Shown piece by piece: positions 15,916 through 25,182 of a DNA stretch of 64,000 bases. The first letter of the stretch is position 1, and the number at the start of each line of letters is the position of its first letter. The stretch spans positions 475,090 to 539,089 of the forward strand of contig NZ_JSYZ01000009.1 in NCBI RefSeq assembly GCF_001293465.1, in the 5' to 3' direction. The notes under the pieces are model-generated. The model searched no databases, was not told the origin of the DNA, and worked only from the letters and a program-made list of their open reading frames with translations. The position numbers and the translations under genes were made by a program. The stretch comes from Pseudomonas asplenii. GTDB taxonomy: Bacteria > Pseudomonadota > Gammaproteobacteria > Pseudomonadales > Pseudomonadaceae.

Positions 15916-17300
15916 GCCCGGTGTGGCGGCTGCCCTGCCACCGCATCCGCCGGCGGCGCCAACTGCGCACAATGGGCCAGGATGGCAGCGTACTGGTCAC
16001 GCAGCACCGGATGTTCATCGGCCTGTTCCTCCAGCACTTCGCGGGTCATGGCCAGAGCCAGCCGGGGATCGCGGGCAAAGGCGATACGGATGCGCATCAG
16101 TTGGGCGGGCATCGAGGTGGGGTCCTGCCGCAACGCCGAGTCCAGGCACTCCAGCGCCCGTTCATCACGCCCGCCAGACCAGTGATGCCAGCCGTGCAGG
16201 TAGTGGATATCGGCCCGCTCGCAGCCCGGCAGACAGCGCTGGAACAACGCCTGAGCGGCCTCGTCGCAGCCTTGCAGGCTGGTGACCAGGGCCAGACGTG
16301 CCAACGCTTCCCGATTGCCCGGCTCCAGTTGCAGCGCCCGGGCCAGCGCCTCGCGGGCGTTGCCCAGCGCCGTCTGCTGGTCGACCAGCCCCAGCAGCGA
16401 CAGCGCCAGGTACGCGTCGGCCACTCCCCACCAGGGCGGAACGTAAGTCGCATCCATCTGCAGGCACTGGCGAAAATACAGCAGGGCCTCGCGCACGCTT
16501 TGCGGAGTGTGCCGCTGCAAACCGTACACGCCCTTGAGAAAGGCCAGGGCCAGGGGGTAGGAGGAACACCCGTCGACGGCCGGGCGCACCTCGGGCAGGT
16601 GCTGAGCCACCAGCGAGACCATCGACCTGAGCAGTTCGTCCCTGCTGCCCTGGATGGCTACGGGACCATGCACGAGACAGTGACCGTGGCCCCGGATCAA
16701 TTCCACCGACGCTTCCCACTGCTCGCCGCGGACCTCAAAGCGCCCACTCAGGTAGTAGTCGGGCGCCAACTGCTCCATCAATTGCCGGGTATCGACCGCC
16801 CCCGGCCCCGGCAGGGTCAACGCCGCCGGCAGGATTCTGAGGGTTGCGTCGAATGCCGTCTTCAACTGGCGAATGGTCGCCTCCTGCAGATTCGACGCCG
16901 CCAGTTCATCCGCCTGGCGAAACGGCAATACCGCCAGCGACGGCCCCGCCGGATAATCACCCGGCGCAGGCGCCAGCGGCGCCACCGCCGCGTTGAAACG
17001 GTAGCCCTTGCCATACACGGTGGTAATGTAGCCGCGCCCCGGCCCGAGCAGTTTGCGCAGCGCATAGATACAGCGCGTCAACGACTCCTCGGCGGCATCG
17101 CTGCCGGCCCACACGCAATCCAGCAGATGGTCCTTGGTCACCAGCCGGCCGGCACGGCCGAGCAGCAGACGCAGGACATGCAGCTCCTTGGGCGGCAGGT
17201 GCACGCCCTTTCCATTGCGCAGCAGCACGCCATCGCCTTGCAGCAGCCACTCGCCGAACGCGAAGGATTGTTTCAGGAAGTTATCAGTGGCAAGGCCCAT
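15912..17300 (-). CDS. hilA: HilA-like regulator: OmpR-type winged helix plus TPR
   Basis: 462 residues. The N-terminal 105 residues are an OmpR/ToxR-type winged helix (VHLPPKELHVLRLLLGRAGRLVTKDHLLDCVW...RCIYALRKLLG...YITTVYGKGYRF). The rest is a long repeat-rich domain with tetratricopeptide features (about 240-430, with GVADAYLALSLLG and ARALQLEPGNREALARL), as in Salmonella HilA (553 residues). HilA activates the prg and inv operons in SPI-1. No phospho-acceptor receiver domain is present. It is co-oriented with its presumed targets, and iagB overlaps its stop. Confidence 0.9.
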   Translation of the reverse strand: MGLATDNFLKQSFAFGEWLLQGDGVLLRNGKGVHLPPKELHVLRLLLGRAGRLVTKDHLLDCVWAGSDAAEESLTRCIYALRKLLGPGRGYITTVYGKGYRFNAAVAPLAPAPGDYPAGPSLAVLPFRQADELAASNLQEATIRQLKTAFDATLRILPAALTLPGPGAVDTRQLMEQLAPDYYLSGRFEVRGEQWEASVELIRGHGHCLVHGPVAIQGSRDELLRSMVSLVAQHLPEVRPAVDGCSSYPLALAFLKGVYGLQRHTPQSVREALLYFRQCLQMDATYVPPWWGVADAYLALSLLGLVDQQTALGNAREALARALQLEPGNREALARLALVTSLQGCDEAAQALFQRCLPGCERADIHYLHGWHHWSGGRDERALECLDSALRQDPTSMPAQLMRIRIAFARDPRLALAMTREVLEEQADEHPVLRDQYAAILAHCAQLAPPADAVAGQPPHRA

Positions 17301-17508
17301 ATCGAGCTAGAAACCTCTATGCAGATCGACTGACATTCGGAAACGGGACCCGGGGAGCCCAGGCCCGTCACGAAGAACCCAGCGACTATAGAAATTTGAC
17401 CAACAACATTCCGTAGGACGTTTCTCCATAAAAACAAGAAAAACACCACAAGCTTTGAGGAGTGAAAAAACTTCAGGCAGCGGCAGAGCACAAACGACAG
17501 AAAAGTCG
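17301..17508 (-). promoter_or_regulatory. Probable hilA promoter region
   Basis: This 208-base gap upstream of hilA is clearly more AT-rich than the surrounding genes, especially at 17390-17470. That is typical of a regulated, possibly H-NS/MvaT-silenced promoter. No specific site could be assigned. Confidence 0.4.
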
Positions 17509-17805
17509 TTACGAACCGTCGACCTTTTCCTCGGTTTTCCTGCGCTGCCGGGCATTTCCTACAAGCCGGCACACATCCGCGATGGTGCGCCAGCCGGCCA
17601 CGCCCTCCTCGGGCAAGTCGATCTCGAACGCCTCGTTGAGCAGCAGCGCCATCTCGATGATGCCCATCGAATTCAGGTACAGGTCCTCGATCAGGCGCGA
17701 CTCGAGCAGGACCTTGCGCCGCTCCAGTTGAAAGTGGCCCGCCAGCAGCACCACCACCTGTTGTTCGATGAAGTGCTCGCAGTGGCCTGGTGTCAGATAG
17801 CTCAT
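17509..17805 (-). CDS. iacP: Acyl carrier protein IacP-like
   Basis: 98 residues with an acyl-carrier-protein fold: helix, then DLYLNSMGIIEMALLLNEAFEIDLPEEG, where Ser46 is the expected phosphopantetheine site. The usual Asp before the Ser is Asn here (NSM instead of DSL/DSM). IacP-type ACPs sit next to the sip genes in SPI-1 and affect effector or translocator secretion. It follows sipD by 87 bases, with no sipA between them as there would be in Salmonella. Confidence 0.85.
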   Translation of the reverse strand: MSYLTPGHCEHFIEQQVVVLLAGHFQLERRKVLLESRLIEDLYLNSMGIIEMALLLNEAFEIDLPEEGVAGWRTIADVCRLVGNARQRRKTEEKVDGS

Positions 17806-17892
17806 CGGTTGTTTCTCCAGGGCAGGACGAAGCCTGCGGAGCAGGCCGCGGGCTTCGTCTTCGAGAAGGTATGAACGGTTCAGGCAGACGGA

Positions 17893-18870
17893 TCAGGTGT
17901 GGGTCATGGCTTTCAACATCTCCGTGAACTGGTTGATGTGGTTGGACAGGACCTTGATGAAGTTGTCGTAGGTGGTGTTGGCGCTGGAATACTTCTGCGT
18001 GAGTTCCTGGAGCTTGTTCTTCAGGCGCTCGGTCTGGGCATTGAAACCGGTCTGCCAGGCCTGGAAACTGGCGCTGTCGAGCACCACCTTGCCATCCTTC
18101 CCCGCTTTCAAGGCGACCAGGTCCTCGATCATCTGCGTGAGCGGGCTGCGATCGATCAGCACGGACCAGGTGCCATCACCGTTGTCGCGCAGGCAACTGG
18201 CCGGCAATCCCAGCGCCTCGCACCACTTGGCGGCATCCTCCTTCGAGCCCTTGAACAGCTCGTCATCCAGCTCCGCCAACAGTGCCTCCAGTGCCTTCTT
18301 CAACTCGCCCACATCCAGCTCGATGTCCTTGCCCTCGTTGACCGCCTCCATCCATTGCTGGAGTTTCGAGGTGATCTGGCTGTTGAACGCATCGAAAAAG
18401 GCCGAGAATTTGTCCACGATGTCCTTGTAGATATTCAGGTAACGCTCGCCGATCAGATTGATCAGCTCGATCAGCTTGTCGAAGAACGTCGGTGCCTGGG
18501 GCAAGGGCTTTTCACCCGGCGCGCGGATCTCGTCGGGCAACTCGTCGCCCAGTTCGTCGACGATCGACTGCTGCCTGAGCACGACATCGTCCCGGCCCTC
18601 GATCATCCCGGCGACCAGTACCTCGAACTCCTTCAGGCGATACTCCAGCGCCTGCTCGGCATACGTAAGACTGTCCCCACCGGCCTGTGCGACCTTGGGC
18701 AGGCGCTGCAACTGTGCCAGGACCTCCTTCAACGCGATATCCAGCGGTTCCTTGGACGCAGGCCGGGGTAATGGCACTTCGATTTTCGGCTTCGGCTTCG
18801 GCACCGAAGCCAAGTCACGAGCATGATCGTGGTCCCGATTCAAGACAGGCGCGTTGGTTAAAACTTCCAT
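17893..18870 (-). CDS. sipD: Needle-tip protein SipD/IpaD-like (SctA)
   Basis: 325 residues, close to Salmonella SipD (343). The long helical hairpin that caps the needle is seen at about 120-180 and in the final helix (about 265-325). The conserved C-terminus KYSSANTTYDNFIKVLSNHINQFTEMLK matches the IpaD/SipD/BipD end. The central globular part carries NGDGTWSVLIDRSPLTQMIEDL. The tip protein controls secretion and recruits SipB/SipC on host contact. The start overlaps the sipC stop by one base. Confidence 0.9.
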   Translation of the reverse strand: MEVLTNAPVLNRDHDHARDLASVPKPKPKIEVPLPRPASKEPLDIALKEVLAQLQRLPKVAQAGGDSLTYAEQALEYRLKEFEVLVAGMIEGRDDVVLRQQSIVDELGDELPDEIRAPGEKPLPQAPTFFDKLIELINLIGERYLNIYKDIVDKFSAFFDAFNSQITSKLQQWMEAVNEGKDIELDVGELKKALEALLAELDDELFKGSKEDAAKWCEALGLPASCLRDNGDGTWSVLIDRSPLTQMIEDLVALKAGKDGKVVLDSASFQAWQTGFNAQTERLKNKLQELTQKYSSANTTYDNFIKVLSNHINQFTEMLKAMTHT

Positions 18871-20036
18871 CAGGCACGCACCACGCCGTCAATAACGCTG
18901 TTACGGGACAGGAAGATCTGCTGGAAGATGTCCATCAGTTTCTGCAACAACGCGGCATCCCTGGCCTCGACCTGGCCCTGCTCTTCCGCCAGGCTTTTGT
19001 GCACGTTCTGATTGCTCTGCTGCAGTACCCCGCGCTCATTCTGGGCGTTCTCTTCAAGACGAATGGAGGCGCTCACCACATTGCTGACGACCGAGGACAC
19101 CGAACTCATGCTGTTGCCGATCGCCGCCAACTGATCCGGAGTCCGTGACGCCAGTTGGCTCATCCACTGCGCAGTCTCCCGACGCTGGCCGGCGTCACTG
19201 ATCAGATCGTTCAACGCATTGCGGTAGACCTCCTGTTCGTCAGGCGTCAGCGCACTCAACTGATGGGTGTCGCGCAGTTGTTTGTCCAGGTCCGCCTGCA
19301 GACGCCCGGCCTCCAGGGCTTCACTCCGGTGGGTGGTGATATCAGCCTGCCTGGCCTGAAAGCTCTTGAGCGACAGGACCAGACTGCCCCCGGACAAAGC
19401 GCCGGCAGCTATCGCCATACCCAGGCTGGAATACAGGCTGGCATTGCCCGCTTCACGGATCGCCTTGCCCTGCTCCACTGCGGCATTGGCAGCCATCACA
19501 CTGAAGTGCCCGCGCAACTGGGCATTCGCCACCCGGGCGATATTGAACGCGGTGATCGCCGTCAGCAAGACGCCGACATGCTTTTCCCAGACCCTGGGGT
19601 CGAAGCCGGACGATTCCGGTTCTTCGATGCCGACCTGCCGGGCCACCTCGCTCGTCACCATGGCCAGCTCGCTGTCGCTGAGCCGGCTGATATCGGTCAG
19701 CCATGCCCGCTCCTCATCGCCAAGCTGGCCAACCAGGCGGGCCAGAGCGGCAAGGTCGAACGAACAGAGTTCACGCAGTTTGCCAAGCTGCTGTGCATCC
19801 ATCGGGCTGAGCAGTACGGCCAACTGGGCATCAGTGAAACCAAACTTCTCCAGCGGCCCTTTCAGCACCTGCAGGGTATGCGAATGGGCGCAAGCGACCT
19901 GACTGTCGAGCCGCTGCTGCAGCAACGCGCCGTCGAGGAGGGACTTCACCGCTTGCGGCGCAACCTCGACCGACGCGGGCTGGACAACCTCACCGGTCAC
20001 CGACGGCATGGGCGCCGTATGGGAAATTCCGTTCAT
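18870..20036 (-). CDS. sipC: Minor translocator SipC/IpaC-like (SctB)
   Basis: 388 residues. One hydrophobic segment at about 201-222 (LYSSLGMAIAAGALSGGSLVLS) is the membrane-insertion region expected of SctB translocators, and it is followed by a long polar helical C-terminus. ATG at 20036 has a strong GGAGG eight bases ahead; the GTG at 20042 that overlaps the sipB stop is too close to it. With SipB it should form the pore in a host membrane. The family diverges fast, so the call depends on layout and position. Confidence 0.85.
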   Translation of the reverse strand: MNGISHTAPMPSVTGEVVQPASVEVAPQAVKSLLDGALLQQRLDSQVACAHSHTLQVLKGPLEKFGFTDAQLAVLLSPMDAQQLGKLRELCSFDLAALARLVGQLGDEERAWLTDISRLSDSELAMVTSEVARQVGIEEPESSGFDPRVWEKHVGVLLTAITAFNIARVANAQLRGHFSVMAANAAVEQGKAIREAGNASLYSSLGMAIAAGALSGGSLVLSLKSFQARQADITTHRSEALEAGRLQADLDKQLRDTHQLSALTPDEQEVYRNALNDLISDAGQRRETAQWMSQLASRTPDQLAAIGNSMSSVSSVVSNVVSASIRLEENAQNERGVLQQSNQNVHKSLAEEQGQVEARDAALLQKLMDIFQQIFLSRNSVIDGVVRA

Positions 20037-20041
20037 AAGCA

Positions 20042-21832
20042 CTACCTCCGTTCCAGGCTGATATTGCGGGCGATCTGAAGCGCCGCGCTGTGATCCTGCT
20101 GCGCCTTGGCCATGAAGCGCTTCATCTGCTCGTCATTGTTTTCGACCAGGCGGGCGAAGGTCTCCAGCGCCTCCTCCAGGTAGCCGCCCAGGGCATCGAC
20201 GATGGCCATGCTGACGCGGATGTCGGCCAGGTGCTCCGCCCCCTGTTTCTGGTGGATCCCGTTCTTGATCTGCAGCCCCGACTGGGTGGCGGTTCCCGCT
20301 GTCTGTACCGTCGCCAGGAGCAGTTCGAGACGGTTTTTCAATTGACCGACCGCCACCTCGTCGGTGGACGACGCCACCAGGCCACGCAACTGTTCCGCCA
20401 GCCTGGCCAGGCTCTTGCCGAGGCTGCCGAGGCTCTGCTTGAGCAGCTCCGGCACCATCTTGGAGAACACGTCGCCCATCTTTTCCATGACCTTGTTCAT
20501 CACCGAGCCAAGCACCGGCCCGGCAGCCTGGATACCCACCACCGCGGCGGCGATGACCATGACCACCGCGGCAATCGCGCCCAACACCGCGCCGATGATC
20601 TTCGCCTTGTCCTCGGGCACACCCAGTGCCATCAGGGCCTGGCTGTACATGTCCGCCATGAGCTTGACCAGTTTCTGGAACACCTCCATCACCGGCTTCA
20701 TGGCCTTTTCCATGAAGGAGTTGCCGGTCGCTTCCTTGACGATCATGTCCGACAGCGAAGCCAGCACCCCGACAATGCCAACCGCTGCAGCGACCAGCGC
20801 GCCAGCGGCGGGTGCGGCCGCTCCCAGGGTGGCAACGGTGCTGACCACCGCCACCACCGCGCTGATGGCCATGACCAGCCAGCCGAGGATCTTGCCCATG
20901 CAGCCCATGGCCTTCTGGGCCGCCTCGGCCTTGCGCACTTCCTCCTGGTATTCCTCGGACTTGATCCGCATGAACTCCTGGCGGGCCGCCTGCATATCGA
21001 GGAACAGTTCCTGGTCGGCCTGCAGCTGCCGGTCGGCCGCGTCGCCCAGCAACTCGATCAACCTGGCCATCGCCAGTACCAGGGCGCCCGCGGAACTCAG
21101 GTGCTGTTTGCCGAGTTCGTCAGCGATCGGCCGTCCCCCCGCCTTGTCCTGAACCTGCCGGGCCAACCCCTCGGCCCTGATGGCCGCGAGCTTGGCCTTG
21201 CCGAGCAGTTGGACATGGGCATCCGCGGCCTGCGAGAAGCCCTGTTGCAACGGAGCGACTGCCGCCTTGGCCCGATCCCGCCTGGCCAACGCCTCGGCAT
21301 ACTCCGGCGACGACGGATTCAGCGACGCCAGGTGCGACTCGGCCGCGTCGAGTTCGGGCTGGGCCTGGTCGAGCCGGGCCTTCAATGCCTCCAGCCGCTC
21401 CTGGCTGGTATCGACGTCGCCCTGGGCCGCCACCAGTTCGGCCAGCGCCCCGGCATAATCGGCGGACAGTTGTTGCAAGGCCTGCTGGGAGGCATGCGCC
21501 ATCGAGCGCAGCAGCGACAGGCGGTTCTTCAAACTCTCCAGGCTGCTATTGCCCAGCAGTTCGACCAGCGAGGCGATCAGGCGGACGAACTCGCCCTCGG
21601 CGTTCAATTGACCTTCGCCGGCCCGCGCCGGTGGCGGTTGCAGCCGCGGCCGGGCATCGCTGCGCACGTCACCTTCGGCCTGGTAGTCCACCGACTCCAG
21701 GCCCGCCAGCAGTTCATGGTTGAGCCGCTGGAACTCGTCGGTCCTGGCGGCCTTGCGGGCGGCCTCGGCATAGGGGCTTGCGTCAGGAACCACCAGGGGC
21801 CTGGTACCCACGACCCCACTGATGTCTGTCAT
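20042..21832 (-). CDS. sipB: Major translocator SipB/IpaB-like (SctE)
   Basis: 596 residues, close to Salmonella SipB (593). A coiled-coil-rich N-terminal half (about 105-230) is followed by two hydrophobic helical regions, about 315-360 and 412-440, separated by an amphipathic stretch (MEKAMKPVMEVFQKLVKLMADMY). This is the IpaB/SipB/BipB pattern. It inserts into host membranes to build the translocation pore. The first codons overlap the sicA stop by four bases, matching the chaperone-first order. Confidence 0.92.
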   Translation of the reverse strand: MTDISGVVGTRPLVVPDASPYAEAARKAARTDEFQRLNHELLAGLESVDYQAEGDVRSDARPRLQPPPARAGEGQLNAEGEFVRLIASLVELLGNSSLESLKNRLSLLRSMAHASQQALQQLSADYAGALAELVAAQGDVDTSQERLEALKARLDQAQPELDAAESHLASLNPSSPEYAEALARRDRAKAAVAPLQQGFSQAADAHVQLLGKAKLAAIRAEGLARQVQDKAGGRPIADELGKQHLSSAGALVLAMARLIELLGDAADRQLQADQELFLDMQAARQEFMRIKSEEYQEEVRKAEAAQKAMGCMGKILGWLVMAISAVVAVVSTVATLGAAAPAAGALVAAAVGIVGVLASLSDMIVKEATGNSFMEKAMKPVMEVFQKLVKLMADMYSQALMALGVPEDKAKIIGAVLGAIAAVVMVIAAAVVGIQAAGPVLGSVMNKVMEKMGDVFSKMVPELLKQSLGSLGKSLARLAEQLRGLVASSTDEVAVGQLKNRLELLLATVQTAGTATQSGLQIKNGIHQKQGAEHLADIRVSMAIVDALGGYLEEALETFARLVENNDEQMKRFMAKAQQDHSAALQIARNISLERR

Positions 21833-22320
21833 TGCTGATCCTCCGTTGCTCGGCTATCGATATGACTCAAGGCATCGAGGTAGACCTGGGCCTGCCTGCG
21901 CAAGTCGTCATGGGTGACCCGTTCCAGCACATACTCGAAACACAGCTTGGCCTTGCCGCCCTGCCCGAGGGCGAGCTGGCACTGGCCGGTGTAGAACATC
22001 GGGCGGTAGTCGTCCTTGCCCTGGGCGAAGGCCACGGCGTACAGCTCGATCGCCTTCTGGTGGTTGTTGCGCAACTGGTGTACCGCCGCCAGCCCCATCC
22101 AGTACTGGCTGTTGTAGAAGTCGTAGATGCACAGGAAGTGAAAAAACTTCTCCGCGTCGTCCAGTCGCCCCTGTTCGTAGAACTCGTAGGCATAGGCATA
22201 AAGACTGTCCATCTGCTCATCGCTGATCCCGCGCACATCCTTGAGCGGCAGGCCTTCCAGGACGGCCTGCACCGCCTCGAAAGCCATCTGTTCGTCCTCT
22301 TGCATGTCTTTGCGACTCAT
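21829..22320 (-). CDS. sicA: Translocator chaperone SicA (SctY class II)
   Basis: 163 residues with the three-TPR fold of LcrH/SycD/SicA chaperones: LYAYAYEFYEQGRLDDAEKFFHFLCIYDFYNSQYWMGLAAVHQLRNNHQKAIELYAVA and a third repeat around YRPMFYTGQCQLALGQ are its recognisable blocks. It keeps SipB and SipC soluble before export; in Salmonella it also co-activates with InvF. ATG at 22320 with CAGGAG nine bases upstream was preferred over an open frame 29 codons longer. Confidence 0.94.
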   Translation of the reverse strand: MSRKDMQEDEQMAFEAVQAVLEGLPLKDVRGISDEQMDSLYAYAYEFYEQGRLDDAEKFFHFLCIYDFYNSQYWMGLAAVHQLRNNHQKAIELYAVAFAQGKDDYRPMFYTGQCQLALGQGGKAKLCFEYVLERVTHDDLRRQAQVYLDALSHIDSRATEDQQ

Positions 22321-22434
22321 CGACCACACTCCTGAAGATGGCGCCAGCCTGATTGACGCCTGCATTGAGCCAAAATCCCCACGCCCCCACCGCCAAAATG
22401 CGCTCATGCCGGCAGCCCCCCGAACGGGGCCGGC
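22321..22434 (-). promoter_or_regulatory. Gap before sicA, probable second operon promoter
   Basis: This 114-base gap is the largest break between invG and sipD. A GC-rich hairpin without a T tract (about 22414-22435) lies right after the spaS stop, and the rest could carry the sicA promoter. In SPI-1 the InvF-SicA complex activates transcription here; both partners are present in this locus. No site could be read with certainty. Confidence 0.4.
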
Positions 22435-23469
22435 TCAGGCCTGCTCGACCTGTTCGAGCCAGACCAGCAGGCGCAGGACCTCCTCGATTTCCTGCAGCTT
22501 GATGAAGCTGTAGCGCTGGTGCGTGCGGTAGATCCGCCGGGCCAGGCGGATATCGCTGACAACCGCAATCCCCATTTCGCGGGCATAGGCGCGTACCGCC
22601 AGGGCCCGCTGGTTGGTCTCGATCACGCTGACCAGGGGGATGAAGCTCAGGTCCGGCCGGAAGTAGATGCCGATGGCGATATGCGTCGGGTTGGCGACGA
22701 TGACCCGCGAGCCACGGATGTCCGAGCGGACCTGCTCGGAAAGCAGCTCCAGGTGCAGGTCGCGGCGCTTGTGCTTGATCTGCGGATCGCCCTCCTGCTC
22801 CTTGTGCTCGCGCTTGACCGAATGCAGGTCCATCTTCAGTTCGCGGATGTGCAGCCAGTATTCGCTCAGGGCATCGAGCAGCACGATCAGCAGCGCACAG
22901 GCCATGAACGTCAGCAGCAGGCTCAGCAGCATCCGCCCCCAGGCCGGGAACAGGTCGGCCGGCTGGGCGAACAGCTGGGCGAACAGCAACTGGCGCTCCG
23001 CCTGCCAGACCATCCACAGCGCCACGCCGAAGCTGCCGAGGTAGAGCACGGCCTTGAGGCTGTCCTTGAGCGTGCGCAGGCTGAACAGCTTCTTGAACCC
23101 GTTGATCGGGTTGAGCGCGTCCAGGTTCAGCTTCAGCGCCTCGAAGGCCAGGACGAAACCGCTCTGCAACAGCGCCGGCAGGGCACTGCTCAACACGCAC
23201 ACCAGCGACAGCGGCAGGATGCACAGCAACGCCAGTTCGAGCAGTTGCGCGCTGTAGCGCTGGATATCATCGGCCAGGCCGGCGGCGATGATCCGTCGGT
23301 AGACCTCCATGACCTCCAGCAATGACACGCCGAACACCAGGAACAGGATCGCGCACAGCATCATGCAACTGATAACCAGATCCTTGGCCTTGAAGGTCTG
23401 GCCCTTGCGCGCGGAATCGCGCAGGCGCTTGGTGGTCGGCTTTTCGGTTTTCGAGGCACTGTCGGACAT
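22435..23469 (-). CDS. spaS: Export-gate switch protein SpaS (SctU)
   Basis: 344 residues. The N-terminal part has four hydrophobic segments (about 32-52, 75-98, 138-160, 178-200). The cytoplasmic domain keeps the self-cleavage motif NPTH at 260-263 in SRVIVANPTHIAIGIYF. Cleavage between Asn and Pro switches secretion from early to later substrates. It is one base after spaR. The gene order spaPQRS confirms the virulence-type system over a flagellar FlhB. Confidence 0.95.
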   Translation of the reverse strand: MSDSASKTEKPTTKRLRDSARKGQTFKAKDLVISCMMLCAILFLVFGVSLLEVMEVYRRIIAAGLADDIQRYSAQLLELALLCILPLSLVCVLSSALPALLQSGFVLAFEALKLNLDALNPINGFKKLFSLRTLKDSLKAVLYLGSFGVALWMVWQAERQLLFAQLFAQPADLFPAWGRMLLSLLLTFMACALLIVLLDALSEYWLHIRELKMDLHSVKREHKEQEGDPQIKHKRRDLHLELLSEQVRSDIRGSRVIVANPTHIAIGIYFRPDLSFIPLVSVIETNQRALAVRAYAREMGIAVVSDIRLARRIYRTHQRYSFIKLQEIEEVLRLLVWLEQVEQA

Positions 23470-23470
23470 G

Positions 23471-24250
23471 TCACGACCGCCCCGGCGTGCCCAGGTATGC
23501 CGCCAGCCTGTCCAGGGACTGGGCCATGCCCAGCACCTCGTCCGGCAGATGGCTGCCGAAATACAGGATCAGCACCGCCAGCGCCACCAGGCCCTTGACC
23601 GTCAGCGAGACGGAGAAAGCATTCATCTGCGGCGCATAGCGCGACAACAGCCCCAGCAGTACCTCGCAGATCAGCAGGCTGGCGACCACCGGCGCACTGA
23701 TGACCAGAATCTTGCCAAGCAGGCCATCGAGCACGGCCATCAGCAGCGCCAGGCTCATCTGGCAGGCCAGCCCCGGCGCGCATAACTGGTAGCTGCGGGC
23801 CATGGTCTCGACCATCAGGTGCAGCCCGCCCCCTTCGAGGTAGACCACCGCGGCGAACAGCTGGAGGAAGTTCGACAGCTCCGAGGTATCCACGCCGTTG
23901 GCCGGGTCGACCGTGCTGCTGAGCATCGCCCCGCGCTGATTGTCGATCAGGTTGCCCATGCCGTGCAGCACCCAGAACGGCCAGCACAGCAGGCAGCCCA
24001 GCAGGATGCCGAGCCCGGCCTCGCCGACCAGCAGGCCGGCGAACGCCAGGCTGTCCAGCGCCGGCAAGGCAATGCCCGCACTCGGCCAGAAACCCAGCGC
24101 GACCAGCACCAGCACCGCCTGGCGCGAAGCCCCGGTCAGCACCCCGCCATTGAGAAACGGCAGCATGAAGAAGATCGGCGCCCATCGCGCCGAGGCCACC
24201 AGCGCCGCCGCCAGCCAGGCGTGCAGATCGAAGAACAGCGTGACCGACAC
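23471..24250 (-). CDS. spaR: Export-gate membrane protein SpaR (SctT)
   Basis: 259 residues with several hydrophobic segments of the SctT/FliR family. It includes VGEAGLGILLGCLLCWPFWVLHGMGNLIDNQRG, close to the family core GxxxxNLIDNQRG, and SSTVDPANGVDTSELSNFLQL. SctT with SctR and SctS makes the helical export gate. It lies seven bases from spaQ and one from spaS. Confidence 0.95.
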   Translation of the reverse strand: MSVTLFFDLHAWLAAALVASARWAPIFFMLPFLNGGVLTGASRQAVLVLVALGFWPSAGIALPALDSLAFAGLLVGEAGLGILLGCLLCWPFWVLHGMGNLIDNQRGAMLSSTVDPANGVDTSELSNFLQLFAAVVYLEGGGLHLMVETMARSYQLCAPGLACQMSLALLMAVLDGLLGKILVISAPVVASLLICEVLLGLLSRYAPQMNAFSVSLTVKGLVALAVLILYFGSHLPDEVLGMAQSLDRLAAYLGTPGRS

Positions 24251-24257
24251 GGGGCCG

Positions 24258-24512
24258 TCAACCGAGCGCCAGGCGCATGATTTCCCGGCTGAACGCCAGC
24301 AGCGTCTCGCCGTACCAGCCCGCCAGCAGAAACAGGCAGGCCGAGACCGCCAGCAGCTTGAGGGCGAACGGCAGGGTCTGCTCCTGCAACTGGGTGACGG
24401 TCTGGATCAGGCCGACCACCAGGCCCACCACGGTGGCGGCGATGATCGGCCAGGCGACCAGCAGCAGGATCAGGTAAAGGGTCTTGTTGCCGGCATACAC
24501 CAGGTCGTTCAT
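24258..24512 (-). CDS. spaQ: Export-gate membrane protein SpaQ (SctS)
   Basis: 84 residues, the family size (86 in Salmonella), with two transmembrane hairpins: [26 protein letters not shown] and [21 protein letters not shown] joined by TVTQLQEQT. The Q-rich linker is the SctS/FliQ signature. ATG at 24512 was chosen because the frame upstream runs into spaP; the true start gives the usual [10 protein letters not shown]. Confidence 0.94.
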   Translation of the reverse strand: MNDLVYAGNKTLYLILLLVAWPIIAATVVGLVVGLIQTVTQLQEQTLPFALKLLAVSACLFLLAGWYGETLLAFSREIMRLALG

Positions 24513-24522
24513 CCGTCGGCGC

Positions 24523-25182
24523 TCACTCGTGCAATGCCAGGTACTGCCCGACCAGCCCGGTGGACAACAGGGCCCAGCCATCGAGCGCAACGAACAGCAC
24601 CAGCTTGATCGGCACCGAGATGATCATCGGGCTCATCATCATCATGCCCAGCGCCAGCAGGATGCTGGAGATCACCAGGTCGACGATGACGAAGGGCAGG
24701 TACAGGTAGAAACCGATCTTGAAGGCGCTCTTGATTTCGCTCAGCGCATAGGCCGGCAGCAGGGCGAACAGCGAGGGTTCGGTTTCCTCGTCGGCCAACG
24801 CGGCGGCATCGGTGTTGCCGGCCCGCTGGGCCCGTTCGAAAAAGAACGCCAGCTCCGGATCGGTGTAGCGGCGCAGATAGTCCTTGTAGCTGCCCAGGCC
24901 ATTCTCGCTGAACTCCACCAGCGCCTCGACGCTGTCGAAGCGCACCTGGTGATCCCGGTAGTAGGCATGACCCTGCTGCACCACCGGGCTCATGACGAAC
25001 AGCGCCAGCAACAGTGCAATCGCGTTGAGGCTGATGTTCGAAGGCACCTGTTGCAGGCCCAGGGCATTGCGCACAATCACGAAGACGATGGAGAACTTCA
25101 GGTAGCAGGTCCCCGCCGCCACCAGGAATGGCAGCAACGAGGCGAACGCCAGCAGCGCGATCAGCGACACATCATTGTTCAC
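24523..25182 (-). CDS. spaP: Export-gate membrane protein SpaP (SctR)
   Basis: 219 residues with the SctR/FliP signatures: [31 protein letters not shown] near the N-terminus and [31 protein letters not shown] in the C-terminal half. It has four membrane segments. Five copies form the core of the export gate. It overlaps the end of spaO by 11 bases. Confidence 0.96.
   Translation of the reverse strand: MNNDVSLIALLAFASLLPFLVAAGTCYLKFSIVFVIVRNALGLQQVPSNISLNAIALLLALFVMSPVVQQGHAYYRDHQVRFDSVEALVEFSENGLGSYKDYLRRYTDPELAFFFERAQRAGNTDAAALADEETEPSLFALLPAYALSEIKSAFKIGFYLYLPFVIVDLVISSILLALGMMMMSPMIISVPIKLVLFVALDGWALLSTGLVGQYLALHE

Noticed and set aside
22435..25182. Flagellar export genes (fliPQR-flhB) as an alternative identity of spaPQRS
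   Set aside because: Gene neighbours (secretin, needle, translocators, SpaO, InvJ) belong to a virulence-type secretion system; no flagellar rod or hook gene is near.
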